From Mayfieldus profundus (lineage in GTDB: Bacteria > Actinomycetota > Thermoleophilia > Solirubrobacterales > 70-9): a stretch of 27,211 nt of DNA. The translations under genes and the position numbers were made by a program. Position 1 is the stretch's first letter. Each line of letters opens with the position of its first letter. Shown here piece by piece: positions 8,363-18,550 of the stretch. The notes below the pieces were generated by a model, which was not told where the DNA came from, did not search any database, and saw nothing but the letters and a program-made list of their open reading frames with translations. Location of the stretch: the NCBI GenBank assembly GCA_038040325.1, contig JBBPIM010000027.1, forward strand, positions 1-27,211. Direction: 5' to 3'.

Positions 8363-9637
8363 CTAGCCGGCGACGCGCTCAACAGCGCGCGCCGCGATGT
8401 CCGAGCGCATCTGCATGCCGTCGAAGCTGATCCGGCGGGCTGCATCGTACGCGCGTTCGCGGGCTTCGGCCGGGGTCGGCCCCATCCCGGTCACGTTCAG
8501 CACCCTGCCCCCGGCGGTGACCAGGTCGCCGTTGCGCCGAGCGGTCCCGGCGTGCACGACCTCGGCGATCTGGGCGGCCTCCTCGAGGCCCTCGATCACG
8601 TCGCCCTTCGATGACGACTCCGGGTATCCCGCCGACGCGAGCACCACCGTCACCGCCCAGTCCTCGGAGAAGTCGGCTTCGGCATCCGCCAGGCCGCCCG
8701 GTTCACGGGTGGCCATGCACAGCTCGACCAGGTCGGAGCGCAGCCGCGGCAGCACCGCCTGCGTCTCGGGGTCGCCGAAGCGGACGTTGAACTCGAGCAC
8801 CTTGGGGCCGTCGGCGGTCATCATCAGGCCGGCGTAGAGCACCCCGCTGAACGGCTCGCCGCGCCTCGCCAGCAGGTCGACGATCGGCCGGTGCACCGCG
8901 TCGGCGATCTCCTCCACGCGATCGGGGTCGACTCCCGGCACGGGCGAGTAGCTGCCCATGCCGCCGGTGTTGGGCCCCTGGTCGCCGTCGAAGATCCGCT
9001 TGTAGTCCTGCGCAGGGGCGAGCGGCAATACGTTGCGGCCGTCGCACAGGGCCAGCAGCGAAAGCTCCTCTCCCTCGAGGAACTCTTCGAGCACCACCTC
9101 GGTCCGGCCGAAGCGCTGCTCGGTGAAGAAGACGTCGACGGCCAGCCGCGCGTCCGCCTCGCTCTCGCAGATCAGCACTCCCTTGCCCGCGGCCAGGCCG
9201 TCGGCCTTGAGAACCGCCGGATAGGGCGCGCAGGAGATGTGCGCGAGCGCTTCGGCGCGGTCGCGCAGGACCGTGTGCGCAGCGGTGGGAACTCCCGCCT
9301 CCGCCATCAGCTCCTTGGCAAACGTCTTCGACCCCTCGAGCCTCGCGGCCTCCGCCCTCGGGCCGAAGGCGGGGATCCCCGCCTGCTCGAGGGCGTCGAC
9401 CGCACCGGCCACAAGCGGCGCCTCGGGGCCGACCACGACGAGGTCGGCTGAGTTGGAGCGCGCCACCTCGACGATCGCCCCGACATCCTCGGCGGCGGCC
9501 CCGGGCAGGCAGGCTGCGTCGGCGGCTATCCCGGCGTTGCCCGGTGCGCAGAGCAGCTCCGGCGACTGCGGGGAACGCCCGAGCGCGCGAACGACCGCGT
9601 GCTCGCGACCGCCGCCGCCGACTACCAGGACCTTCAA
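8363..9637 (-). CDS. purD: Phosphoribosylamine-glycine ligase
   Basis: ATP-grasp ligase making GAR from phosphoribosylamine, glycine and ATP. 424 residues, the normal length. N-terminal MKVLVVGGGGREHA, then the ATP-grasp stretch with YPAVLKADGLAAGKGV, VVLEEFLEGEELS, DYKRIFDGDQGPNTGGMG and the metal-binding VLEFNVRFGDPETQ. The start is TTG at 9637, which is the only codon giving the full glycine-rich N-terminus. It starts 13 bp after the GYD-domain gene and runs into purE with a 23-bp gap, so the four genes look co-transcribed. Confidence 0.97.
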   Translation of the reverse strand: MKVLVVGGGGREHAVVRALGRSPQSPELLCAPGNAGIAADAACLPGAAAEDVGAIVEVARSNSADLVVVGPEAPLVAGAVDALEQAGIPAFGPRAEAARLEGSKTFAKELMAEAGVPTAAHTVLRDRAEALAHISCAPYPAVLKADGLAAGKGVLICESEADARLAVDVFFTEQRFGRTEVVLEEFLEGEELSLLALCDGRNVLPLAPAQDYKRIFDGDQGPNTGGMGSYSPVPGVDPDRVEEIADAVHRPIVDLLARRGEPFSGVLYAGLMMTADGPKVLEFNVRFGDPETQAVLPRLRSDLVELCMATREPGGLADAEADFSEDWAVTVVLASAGYPESSSKGDVIEGLEEAAQIAEVVHAGTARRNGDLVTAGGRVLNVTGMGPTPAEARERAYDAARRISFDGMQMRSDIAARAVERVAG

Positions 9638-9650
9638 GCGTTTTGCTCGC

Positions 9651-9932
9651 CTAGAGGGCCGACGCGAGCTCCTCCGCCGGCAGCGCCGCGAGCGTCTGGC
9701 TCGACATCGTGCCGCGCGAGCCGAGCTCGACCGAGGCCTTGGCCATCGTCTTGTCGTCAGGCGCTTCGACGATGGTCACGAAGTCGTACTGCCCGAGCGT
9801 GGCGTACTGGGACAGCACCTTGACGCCGAGCTGCTCGACCTCCTTGTTGACTTCGCCGACCCGGCTCGGGTTGCTCTTCAGCGTCTTAACGCCCTCCGAG
9901 GTCAGGTTGGTGAGCATTACGTAGGTGGGCAT
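9651..9932 (-). CDS. GYD domain protein heading the purDEB run
   Basis: Small protein of 93 residues, MPTYVMLTNLTSEGVKTLK through QYDFVTIVEAPDD, matching the GYD domain family (named for a Gly-Tyr-Asp motif; here the motif reads GQYDFV). The fold is a ferredoxin-like dimeric barrel; no enzymatic role is established as far as I know. The start is set by AAGGAG eight bases before ATG 9932; an in-frame extension of ten residues upstream has no such signal. It is first in a tight minus-strand run with purD, purE and purB, so a link to purine metabolism is plausible but only by position. Divergent from the methyltransferase at 9999. Confidence 0.85.
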   Translation of the reverse strand: MPTYVMLTNLTSEGVKTLKSNPSRVGEVNKEVEQLGVKVLSQYATLGQYDFVTIVEAPDDKTMAKASVELGSRGTMSSQTLAALPAEELASAL

Positions 9933-9998
9933 CTGTGTCTCCTTCCGCGTGGGGGTTCGCACACTCTTTCTTGCACGTTATGGGAGTCTTCGCAAGTG

Positions 9999-10628
9999 AT
10001 GGCCGGCCATCGGCTCTTTGCAGCGATGTATGACCGCATGCTGGCGGCCCAGGAGAAGGCGGGGCTGCGCGATATGCGGGCCGAGCTGCTGAGCGAAGCC
10101 CGGGGACGCAGCTTGGAGGTCGGCGCCGGCACCGGGCTCAACCTGCCCCATTACACCGACGCGGTGACCGAGCTCGTCTTCACCGAGCCGGACCCCCACA
10201 TGGCCAAGCGGTTGCGCCGGCGAGCCGCCGAGGCCGGGTTGCCCTCCCCGGTCGAGGTGATCGAGGCGGGCGCGGAGGACCTTCCGTTCGAGGACGCGAG
10301 CTTCGACACCGTGGTTGCGACGCTGGTGTTCTGCACGGTCTCCGATCCCGGTAGGGCGACCGCGGAGGCCGCTCGTCTGTTGAGGCCCGGCGGGCAGCTG
10401 CTGCTGCTGGAGCACGTCCGTGCCGAGGAGGGCAGCAGACGGGCCCGCTGGCAGGATCGCCTCGAGCGCCCCTGGGGCTGGGTCGGCGCCGGCTGCCATC
10501 CGAACCGCGACACCGCAAGCACGCTCGGCGCTCGCTTCGACGTCTCCGGGCTCGCCGAGGACACGTTGCCCGGCAGCGCTCCGCCGATCGTCAAGCCCCT
10601 GATCAGGGGCGTCGCCCGGCCGGCCTGA
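9999..10628 (+). CDS. Class I SAM-dependent methyltransferase, METTL7-like
   Basis: 209 residues. SAM-binding motif I is LEVGAGTGLN (39-48), followed by the acidic strand end FTEPDPHM, motif AEDLPFEDASFDTVV, and RLLRPGGQLLLLEHVRAEEG. The last segment, with W-rich RPWGWVGAGCHPNRDT, resembles the C-terminal part of METTL7-type and UbiE-like methyltransferases. Substrate unknown; METTL7 enzymes methylate small thiols, but transferring that to this protein would be a guess. ATG at 9999 (a GTG immediately before it is also in frame), with GGGAG at 9982-9986 as a ribosome binding site. Divergent from the GYD gene over 66 bp and convergent with the lytic transglycosylase gene. Confidence 0.88.
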   Translation: MAGHRLFAAMYDRMLAAQEKAGLRDMRAELLSEARGRSLEVGAGTGLNLPHYTDAVTELVFTEPDPHMAKRLRRRAAEAGLPSPVEVIEAGAEDLPFEDASFDTVVATLVFCTVSDPGRATAEAARLLRPGGQLLLLEHVRAEEGSRRARWQDRLERPWGWVGAGCHPNRDTASTLGARFDVSGLAEDTLPGSAPPIVKPLIRGVARPA

Positions 10629-10637
10629 GGCACCCCA

Positions 10638-10656
10638 CCGGCGGGCGGAGCGCCGG
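10638..10656. terminator. Short GC hairpin between convergent genes
   Basis: CCGGCG (10638-10643) and CGCCGG (10651-10656) form a perfect 6-bp stem with a 7-nt loop in the 55-bp gap between two convergent stop codons. No T-run follows on either strand. Position and shape suit a bidirectional terminator. Confidence 0.45.
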
Positions 10657-10683
10657 ACGAGTAGGCCGGAATCCCCTCGCGGC

Positions 10684-12330
10684 TCAGGAGTCGTAGCCGA
10701 TGTGCAGGTGGTCGCAGTGGTCGGCGCGCGCGAAGGCCGGCCCGGGCCCGTCGAGGTCGAAGCAGTAGATCAGCTCGGTCGGGTGGCTGGGGGCGGGCAG
10801 CAGGGTCAGGGTCCGGCCGAGGACCGCGCAGGGCGCATCCGGCAAGGTGTCGGTGCAGGGAACGCCGTCGACGGCGGAGATGTCCATTGCCCGCCCGAAG
10901 TAGTGGTTGGAGATATTGCCGTCAACGGTGTTCATGTCGTGGTCGGAGCGCAGGGCGCTGATCGTGACCGTGTGGTCGCGGCTGATCGCGCCGATCAAAC
11001 CCATGATCCGCGGATCCAGCGCCCCGGTTGCGATGTCACGCCGCTCGAGGTCGTTCGAGAGCTGTACGTTCGCCCACTTGACTGGCGCCGATGAAGCCTG
11101 CGGCAGCAGCACGCTCCATTCCGAGGTTCGCTTGCGGCAGTGGCCCGAGATTCGCTCGGCCTCGTCGCTTGCCTCCTGCACGTACCAGGAAGCCTGGTTG
11201 TGCAGGAACAGCCCGGGGCGGACGCCCCCGCGCGACCAAAGCTCACGAGCCAGCGTGGCGGCGGAATCCTCGATGTCGGCGTGGCGGATGCGGCCGTCGC
11301 GGTTGCCGTCCATGGCGAAGCGCCGCCACTCGTCGGCGTCGAGGCCGAGCGGCCCGCGCGTGCGCAGCTCGTCGCGGGTCATGCCCCGCCCGTAGTTCGA
11401 CTCGAGGCGGGCAACCGCGGCCATCGCCCAGACGCCCTGCTCGTCCAGCTCGAAGCGGGCGGCGGCGCGCTCGAACGCCTGCAGGTAGCGCTCCGGGATC
11501 TCCTCACGCGCATCGTCCGCCGGGCTGCAGGCGAGCACCGGCAGCTCCGGCGCCAGCGAGAAGATCGTGCCGTCGAAGGTGCCGAAGCACCCGGCCGCCG
11601 CCAGCACCTCGGCGACATACCAGTCGGCGTGGTTGTAGGAGAAGATCGCCCCCGGCGTGTCCTCGGGCATGCCCGAGGCACTGAGGTATCGGGCGGCGGC
11701 GAAGATCGCGTCCTCGGGGTCGTACGGGTCACGATCGCCGTCACCGTCGCCGTCGACCCCGTAGCTCTCCCAGGTCGAGGGCATGAACTGCATCCAGCCG
11801 ATCGCCCCCGCGGATGACGGGCCCATGTTTGCCCCGAAGCCGCTCTCGATCTGGTTGATCGCGGCGAGCACAGACGGGCCCTGCGGCCCCAGACCGTAGG
11901 CGTCGGAGGCGCGCTGGTAGATCGGCAGCAGCCCGGCGGGCGCGGCGGCGGCCTGGCCGTCGCCGCAGGAGACGGCCGGGTAGGCGGGGGTGGCGAGGTC
12001 TCCGAAGGTCGGGCCGCCCTTGTCGAGAGCGTCCCCGGGCCCGGCCACCTGGGTGCCGCCGTTTTTGCTCTTGCCGGGGGCTGCGTCATTCTGCGGGTGC
12101 GATCCGCTCGGCTTCTTCGGCTTCGGCTTCTTGGGCTTGGGCTTGGGAGGAGCGGGCGCGGGAGGAGCGGGGACCGGCTCGACGGTGACGCTGGTCGAGT
12201 TGGTCGGCCCGGTGGGCGGAGGAGTGCCGGCCGGCGGGCTGCTCGACAGCGAGTCCTGGGCGGCGGCGTACTGGGCGCTCAGCGCGACGCCGAGCACTGC
12301 CGTTGCGACGATCAGGCGAAGCCTCCTCAT
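10684..12330 (-). CDS. Secreted two-module lytic transglycosylase with C-terminal M15-like domain
   Basis: 548 residues. A signal peptide (1-24, ending near AQYAAAQ) and a Pro/Lys-rich linker (about 32-75) lead to a first lysozyme-like module with candidate catalytic Glu162 in INQIESGFG, the substrate-site SSAGAIGWMQFMPSTW and an Asp-rich Ca-type loop GVDGDGDGDRDPYDPED. A second, more divergent module follows with Glu310 in VARLESNYG and another Asp-rich loop DGNRDGRIRHADIED. The last 80 residues carry SNHYFGRAMD (S474, H476, D483) and DHLHIG (H541, H543), the SxHxxGxAxD plus HxH pattern of M15 D,D-peptidases. It therefore probably cuts both glycan strands and peptides of peptidoglycan outside the membrane. 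ATG at 12330 overlaps the preceding stop as ATGA, so it is coupled to that gene. Domain borders are by eye. Confidence 0.85.
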   Translation of the reverse strand: MRRLRLIVATAVLGVALSAQYAAAQDSLSSSPPAGTPPPTGPTNSTSVTVEPVPAPPAPAPPKPKPKKPKPKKPSGSHPQNDAAPGKSKNGGTQVAGPGDALDKGGPTFGDLATPAYPAVSCGDGQAAAAPAGLLPIYQRASDAYGLGPQGPSVLAAINQIESGFGANMGPSSAGAIGWMQFMPSTWESYGVDGDGDGDRDPYDPEDAIFAAARYLSASGMPEDTPGAIFSYNHADWYVAEVLAAAGCFGTFDGTIFSLAPELPVLACSPADDAREEIPERYLQAFERAAARFELDEQGVWAMAAVARLESNYGRGMTRDELRTRGPLGLDADEWRRFAMDGNRDGRIRHADIEDSAATLARELWSRGGVRPGLFLHNQASWYVQEASDEAERISGHCRKRTSEWSVLLPQASSAPVKWANVQLSNDLERRDIATGALDPRIMGLIGAISRDHTVTISALRSDHDMNTVDGNISNHYFGRAMDISAVDGVPCTDTLPDAPCAVLGRTLTLLPAPSHPTELIYCFDLDGPGPAFARADHCDHLHIGYDS

Positions 12331-13232
12331 CCGCGCACCTCGCTGACCGCCCAGCCCTGCTTGCGGTCCTTGGTGAGGGTGAGGCGAAGCTCGCTGAGGT
12401 TGCCGAGCCGCAGCAGCGACACGCTGGCATCGATCTGCTGGCGCTGCCGCTCGCCGAGGATCACGTTGACGACCCGCGCCTTGGGCACGTTCACCTCGCC
12501 AGGCAGCCGCGGCGGCCGCTCGCCCAGCGCCTTGGCCAGGGCCGGCGTCGCGGTTCGCGCGAAGGTCCTGCGGACCTTGGGACTGTTCGCATCGATCTCA
12601 TAGAGGACGAAGGCAGCGGCGAAAGCGCGGGCAGTCTCGAGCGCGTGCTGTTCGCCGCCGGCCGCGGCCGGGATCGTCGACGCCGGGGCGTTCGCGTCGG
12701 AGCCGGCGGGTGTGGTGACGGCGGCCTCGGCTGCCGGCGCACCCGCATCGGCCGCCTCGGCCTCGGCCGGGGATGACTCGAAGTTCGGCGCCGCGCCCTG
12801 CAGCGTCGGGTTTGAGGCTTGCTGCTTCACCGGGGCCACCGCGGTTGCCGGCGCGGCCGCGACCTTCGGTGCGGGAGGCAGTGCGGGATCGCTCGTGTCG
12901 GAGCCACGCGAGATCATCACGCCGCCGGCACCCGCCACCGCGAGCCCGGTGACCAGCATCGCGGTCAGTGCGACGCGCCCGGCCGCCTCGGGGGCGCGGA
13001 ACGCGTCCCGCACGGGCCACAGCAGGTAGCGCTCCAGCGCCCAGCCGATCCGCTCGAAAGGCCATTTGACCGCTGTGATCGCGCCGCGCGCGAAGTCGGC
13101 CCCTGGCCAGAGCACCGACCTCTCCAACTTCCAGAAGGCCCTGCGGATCGGCCAGGTAGCGTCCTCAAACGTCCCGCGCAGCCGCGGGGCGCCATCAAGT
13201 CGTCTGTGCTGTTGCGCTGCCAACTCGGTCAT
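12327..13232 (-). CDS. Membrane-anchored protein of unknown function, coupled to cell-wall enzyme
   Basis: 301 residues; I do not recognise a named family. Residues 1-80 are Trp/Arg-rich with a repeated LWPxxD-like pattern (SVLWPGAD, YLLWPVRD), and one transmembrane helix spans about 86-107. A low-complexity Ala/Pro linker runs to about 195. The C-terminal 100 residues look like a compact alpha/beta domain (ARAFAAAFVLYEI, then VNVILGERQRQQIDASVSLLR, ending LTLTKDRKQGWAVSEVRG), reminiscent of small extracytoplasmic domains tethered by a helix. Its stop overlaps the start of the transglycosylase gene by 4 bp, so a shared role in envelope maintenance, perhaps as anchor or regulator of that enzyme, is a fair inference. 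ATG at 13232 directly follows an in-frame stop; the ribosome binding site is weak. Confidence 0.8.
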   Translation of the reverse strand: MTELAAQQHRRLDGAPRLRGTFEDATWPIRRAFWKLERSVLWPGADFARGAITAVKWPFERIGWALERYLLWPVRDAFRAPEAAGRVALTAMLVTGLAVAGAGGVMISRGSDTSDPALPPAPKVAAAPATAVAPVKQQASNPTLQGAAPNFESSPAEAEAADAGAPAAEAAVTTPAGSDANAPASTIPAAAGGEQHALETARAFAAAFVLYEIDANSPKVRRTFARTATPALAKALGERPPRLPGEVNVPKARVVNVILGERQRQQIDASVSLLRLGNLSELRLTLTKDRKQGWAVSEVRG

Positions 13233-13540
13233 TTAACTCACAGAACGCGAAGGGAAGATGAGATGTCTCGGCCGTTGCCCTGCACTTACGTTGTCGTGCG
13301 TGGAGAACGCAAGCTTTAGCCCTGCGCAGGCACGACCCCGACGGCGGGATCGGCCGGAGTCGGAGCGACGCTGCGAAAGCGCGGATTTCACGCCTGGATT
13401 CGACCCCCCGGGCGCGTGCCCTGCCGCTACGGTCTATGGGAGGGCCAGGGGCCGCAAGGGCCCGGGATCGATCTTGCATGCGAAGCCTCGACCCTGCCCG
13501 CTCGACCTCAAGCCGAACTTGACCCCGGTGCCGGGGTTAT
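13233..13540. other. Gene-free gap between clpB end and membrane-protein gene
   Basis: 308 bp. It must hold the promoter of the minus-strand gene starting at 13232 and the terminator of clpB (13508-13537). I found no convincing -35/-10 pair, no tRNA and no credible small gene. A TGGATTCGAC string near 13393 resembles the 5' end of tmRNA, but the rest does not fold as one. Confidence 0.5.
13508..13537 (-). terminator. Tandem hairpins downstream of clpB
   Basis: Four bases past the clpB stop, ACCCCGG-TG-CCGGGGT (13522-13537) forms a perfect GC-rich stem. It is followed at once by TCAAG-CCGAA-CTTGA (13508-13522), a second perfect 5-bp stem. No T-run follows, but such tandem hairpins are common terminators in GC-rich actinobacteria. 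Confidence 0.6.
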
Positions 13541-16147
<2,607 letters not shown>

Positions 16148-16163
16148 GGGGACAGCCTACCGG

Positions 16164-16206
16164 ATTATAGGTATCGAGGCAAGAAATCTAAGTCCTTCTG
16201 ACTAAG
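16164..16206 (-). promoter_or_regulatory. clpB promoter with HspR-operator-like inverted repeat
   Basis: Read on the minus strand, TATAAT stands at 16169-16164. Upstream of it, covering the -35 region, is the inverted repeat CTTAGTC-AGAAG-GACTTAG (16206-16188), whose arms match except for one base. The 11-mer GACTTAGATTT (16194-16184) is repeated exactly in front of dnaK. The canonical actinobacterial HspR site (HAIR) is CTTGAGT-N7-ACTCAAG; this is similar in layout but not in exact bases. With hspR 33 bp upstream, HspR control of clpB is the natural reading. Confidence 0.65.
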
Positions 16207-16239
16207 GCTTACGGGGGCTGCAAAAGCTCGAGGCGGGTG

Positions 16240-16764
16240 TCAGGAAGCCTGTTGGCCGTCCGAGCCGTCGCCGCGTCGAGCCTTGCGGGGCCGCTCCACC
16301 GGGATCTGCACCGGCTCGCTGGACTCGAGCACGTCGTACGCGCCGTAGGGAACGATCTCGGCCTTCAGCGAGCGGCGAACCTGCTCGACTTCCTCCAGCA
16401 TCCGCTGCTCCATCTCCGCGGCGCGCTTCCGCATCCGTCTCAGCTCGGCGCGCATCTTCGCGACCGTCTTCTCGAGCTCCAGCACTGTCTCCACTCCGGC
16501 CAGGTTGAGGCCTTCCTCCGAGGTCATCTGCTGGATCCGGCGCAGACGCTCGACGTCGCGCTGCGAGTACAGCCGGGTGTTCTTGGGCGAGCGCTGCGGG
16601 GTGATCAAGCCCCTGACCTCATACATCCGCAGCGTCTGCGGGTGCATCTCGGCCAGCTCCGCGGCGACCGAGATCATGAACACGCCGCGGCTCTCGTCGA
16701 GTTGGCCGCCCTGTGCGTCTCGCCTCGTGCGCTTGCGTGGGCCGCTGGATCGTCCTTGGCTCAT
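16240..16764 (-). CDS. hspR: Heat-shock repressor HspR, MerR family
   Basis: Represses the dnaK operon and clpB, using DnaK as co-repressor in Streptomyces and Mycobacterium. 174 residues from ATG 16764. The MerR-type helix-turn-helix reads FMISVAAELAEMHPQTLRMYEVRGL and continues with TRLYSQRDVERLRRIQ, the classic HspR signature. A coiled coil (about 95-135, KTVAKMRAELRRMRKRAAEME) and a basic tail follow. The first 28 residues are Arg/Ser-rich and longer than usual. GTG at 16773 is an alternative start, but GGGAAGG stands at proper distance only from the ATG. It is 17 bp downstream of dnaJ, the standard dnaK-grpE-dnaJ-hspR order. Confidence 0.95.
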   Translation of the reverse strand: MSQGRSSGPRKRTRRDAQGGQLDESRGVFMISVAAELAEMHPQTLRMYEVRGLITPQRSPKNTRLYSQRDVERLRRIQQMTSEEGLNLAGVETVLELEKTVAKMRAELRRMRKRAAEMEQRMLEEVEQVRRSLKAEIVPYGAYDVLESSEPVQIPVERPRKARRGDGSDGQQAS

Positions 16765-16781
16765 CGCGCTCACCTTCCCCG

Positions 16782-17891
16782 TCAGTCCTCAACCTTGCCC
16801 GACCGCGCGGACGCCTCTCGGATCAGCCTCTGGCGCGGATCCTCGCCGTTGAACGCCTCGTCGAGGGCATCCACAGCCTGTTTCTGCTCGCGGCTGAGGT
16901 CGCGCGGGACGTTGATCGCCAGCCGGTAGCGGATGTCGCCGCGCCCGCGCCCGCCGCTGCGGGGTGGTCCCTCGCCGCGCAGCCTCTGCACGGTCCCGTG
17001 CTGGGTCCCGGCGGGGACCCGGATGCGCTTGGTCCCGTTCAGCGTCGGCACTTCGACCGTGCCCCCCTTGATCGCCTCGGCGACGGTGATCGGCACGGTC
17101 ACCTCCAGGTTGCCGTCCGCGAGCTGCTTGAACACCGGCGACTCGGCGACCCGGGTGGTGACGAATAGGTCCCCGGGAGGCCCGCCGCGGGGCCCGGCCT
17201 CGCCGCGCCCCGCCAGCCGGATCCGGGTGCCGTCCCTCACCCCGGGCGGGATGTTGACCTTGTAGCGCTTCACCTGGCGGGTCAGGCCCGAGCCGCCGCA
17301 GGTCTCGCACGGGTGCTCGATCAACTCGCCGCTGCCTCCGCACTGTGGGCAGGGCTGGCTGATCGAGAAGAAGCCCTGGCTCTGTGCGTCGATGCCGCGG
17401 CCACCACAGCGTGGGCACACGGTCGGGCTGGTGCCCGGCTGGGCCCCGGTGCCGTCGCAGGTGCGGCAGCGCTCGGCCTTGGGGACAGCAACGGTGATCT
17501 GCGTCCCGTTCACAGCCTGGTCGAACGAGAGCCGCACCTCGGTCTCCAGGTCGGCGCCGCGAACCGCCTGCGGCTGGCCACGGCCACGGCTGAAGAAGCT
17601 CGAGAAGATGTCGCCGATGTCTGAGGCGACTCCGGGCCCGCCGCCACCGAACGGGCGACCCCCTCCCAGCCCCGAGAAGACGCCGCCGGCGTCGTATTCC
17701 TTGCGCTTCTCGGCGTCCGACAGCGTGTCGTATGCATGCTGGACCTCCTTGAAGCGCTCCTCGGCCTTTGGGTCGTCGGGGTTGCGATCCGGGTGGAACT
17801 GGCGCGCCAGCTTGCGGTAGGCCTTCTTGATCTCCTCCGCGGAGGCGTCCTTGGAGACCCCGAGCGCGTTGTAGAGGTCCTGCGGGCTCAT
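16782..17891 (-). CDS. dnaJ: Chaperone DnaJ (type I Hsp40)
   Basis: Stimulates DnaK ATPase and delivers substrates. 369 residues. The J domain covers about 1-70 with HPD at 33-35. A Gly/Phe-rich linker follows (GVFSGLGGGRPFGGGGPG). The zinc-binding region has four CxxCxGxG repeats: CRTCDGTG, CPRCGGRG, CPQCGGSG and CETCGGSG. The two C-terminal beta domains include VNIPPGVRDGTRIRLAGRGEAG. ATG 17891 overlaps the grpE stop as ATGA, and this fixes the start; an open frame continues upstream but is only antisense-free read-through within grpE. Confidence 0.96.
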   Translation of the reverse strand: MSPQDLYNALGVSKDASAEEIKKAYRKLARQFHPDRNPDDPKAEERFKEVQHAYDTLSDAEKRKEYDAGGVFSGLGGGRPFGGGGPGVASDIGDIFSSFFSRGRGQPQAVRGADLETEVRLSFDQAVNGTQITVAVPKAERCRTCDGTGAQPGTSPTVCPRCGGRGIDAQSQGFFSISQPCPQCGGSGELIEHPCETCGGSGLTRQVKRYKVNIPPGVRDGTRIRLAGRGEAGPRGGPPGDLFVTTRVAESPVFKQLADGNLEVTVPITVAEAIKGGTVEVPTLNGTKRIRVPAGTQHGTVQRLRGEGPPRSGGRGRGDIRYRLAINVPRDLSREQKQAVDALDEAFNGEDPRQRLIREASARSGKVED

Positions 17892-18541
17892 TCGCTCACC
17901 ACGACACGGGCGGGTCGGATCACCTGCCCGTCGAGCCTGTATCCCCTCGAGTGAACCTCGAGCACGATGCCGGGATCCGTGCCGTCCTCCGCGCGCGTGG
18001 ACAGGGCCTCGTGCCATTCGGGATCGAACCTCTCTCCGGTCGGGTCGTAGGACTCGACACCGGCCCGCTTCAGTGCCGAATGCAGCTCGCGATAGGTCAG
18101 CAGCGCGCCCTGCTCGAGCGGGCCCCCCATCTCCACTTCGCCGGCAAGCGCGCCGGCGGGATCGACTCCGGCGGCGGCGAGGGCTCGCTCCAGGTTGTCG
18201 ATCACTCCGATCAGCTCCTCGGTCAGCTGCGACTTGCCGCGCTGCTCGGCACGCTCGGCCTCGGCAGCCGTCCGCTTGCGGTAGTTCTCGAAGTCGGCCT
18301 TGGTGCGCCGGGCGAGGTCGAGGTACTCGTCGCGCTCGCGCTTGGTGTCCTCCAGCAGGCGATCGAGATCCTGCTCGACCTCACGAGCTGCGCTGTCCGA
18401 GCTCGCCTTGCTCCTGTCGGGAGCGCCTGCACCGTCGCCCCCCGCCGGGCCCGCCGCCGCGGGTTGCGTTTCCTGCGGGACACCAGCTGGCCGGTGCTCC
18501 TCCTCCGGAGCCCCGGCCGGTCTGCGCGATTCAGCGGTCAT
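17888..18541 (-). CDS. grpE: Nucleotide exchange factor GrpE
   Basis: Releases ADP from DnaK. 217 residues: a disordered, Pro/Ala-rich N-terminal tail to about 50, a long coiled coil (EVEQDLDRLLEDTKRERDEY onward, about 54-110) containing ADFENYRKRT, and the C-terminal beta domain with the family signature in FDPEWHEAL and a final GYRLDGQVIRPARVVVSE. ATG 18541, 9 bp after the dnaK stop; 4-bp overlap with dnaJ. Confidence 0.96.
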   Translation of the reverse strand: MTAESRRPAGAPEEEHRPAGVPQETQPAAAGPAGGDGAGAPDRSKASSDSAAREVEQDLDRLLEDTKRERDEYLDLARRTKADFENYRKRTAAEAERAEQRGKSQLTEELIGVIDNLERALAAAGVDPAGALAGEVEMGGPLEQGALLTYRELHSALKRAGVESYDPTGERFDPEWHEALSTRAEDGTDPGIVLEVHSRGYRLDGQVIRPARVVVSE

Positions 18542-18550
18542 GGCCGCCTC

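Noticed and set aside
9933..9962. Ten-residue N-terminal extension of the GYD protein
   Set aside because: The extension has no ribosome binding site and the family starts at MPTYVMLTN; AAGGAG lies within the extension and serves ATG 9932.
13385..13500. tmRNA-like start (TGGATTCGAC near 13393 and a GCATGC string near 13478)
   Set aside because: The bases before it do not form a tRNA-like acceptor, no T-arm/3' end fits before clpB, and no tag-coding frame is seen. Chance resemblance.
13508..13522. TCAAG-N5-CTTGA as a HAIR (HspR) site
   Set aside because: The half-sites are in reverse order relative to HAIR and it lies downstream of clpB next to another stem; it fits a terminator better.
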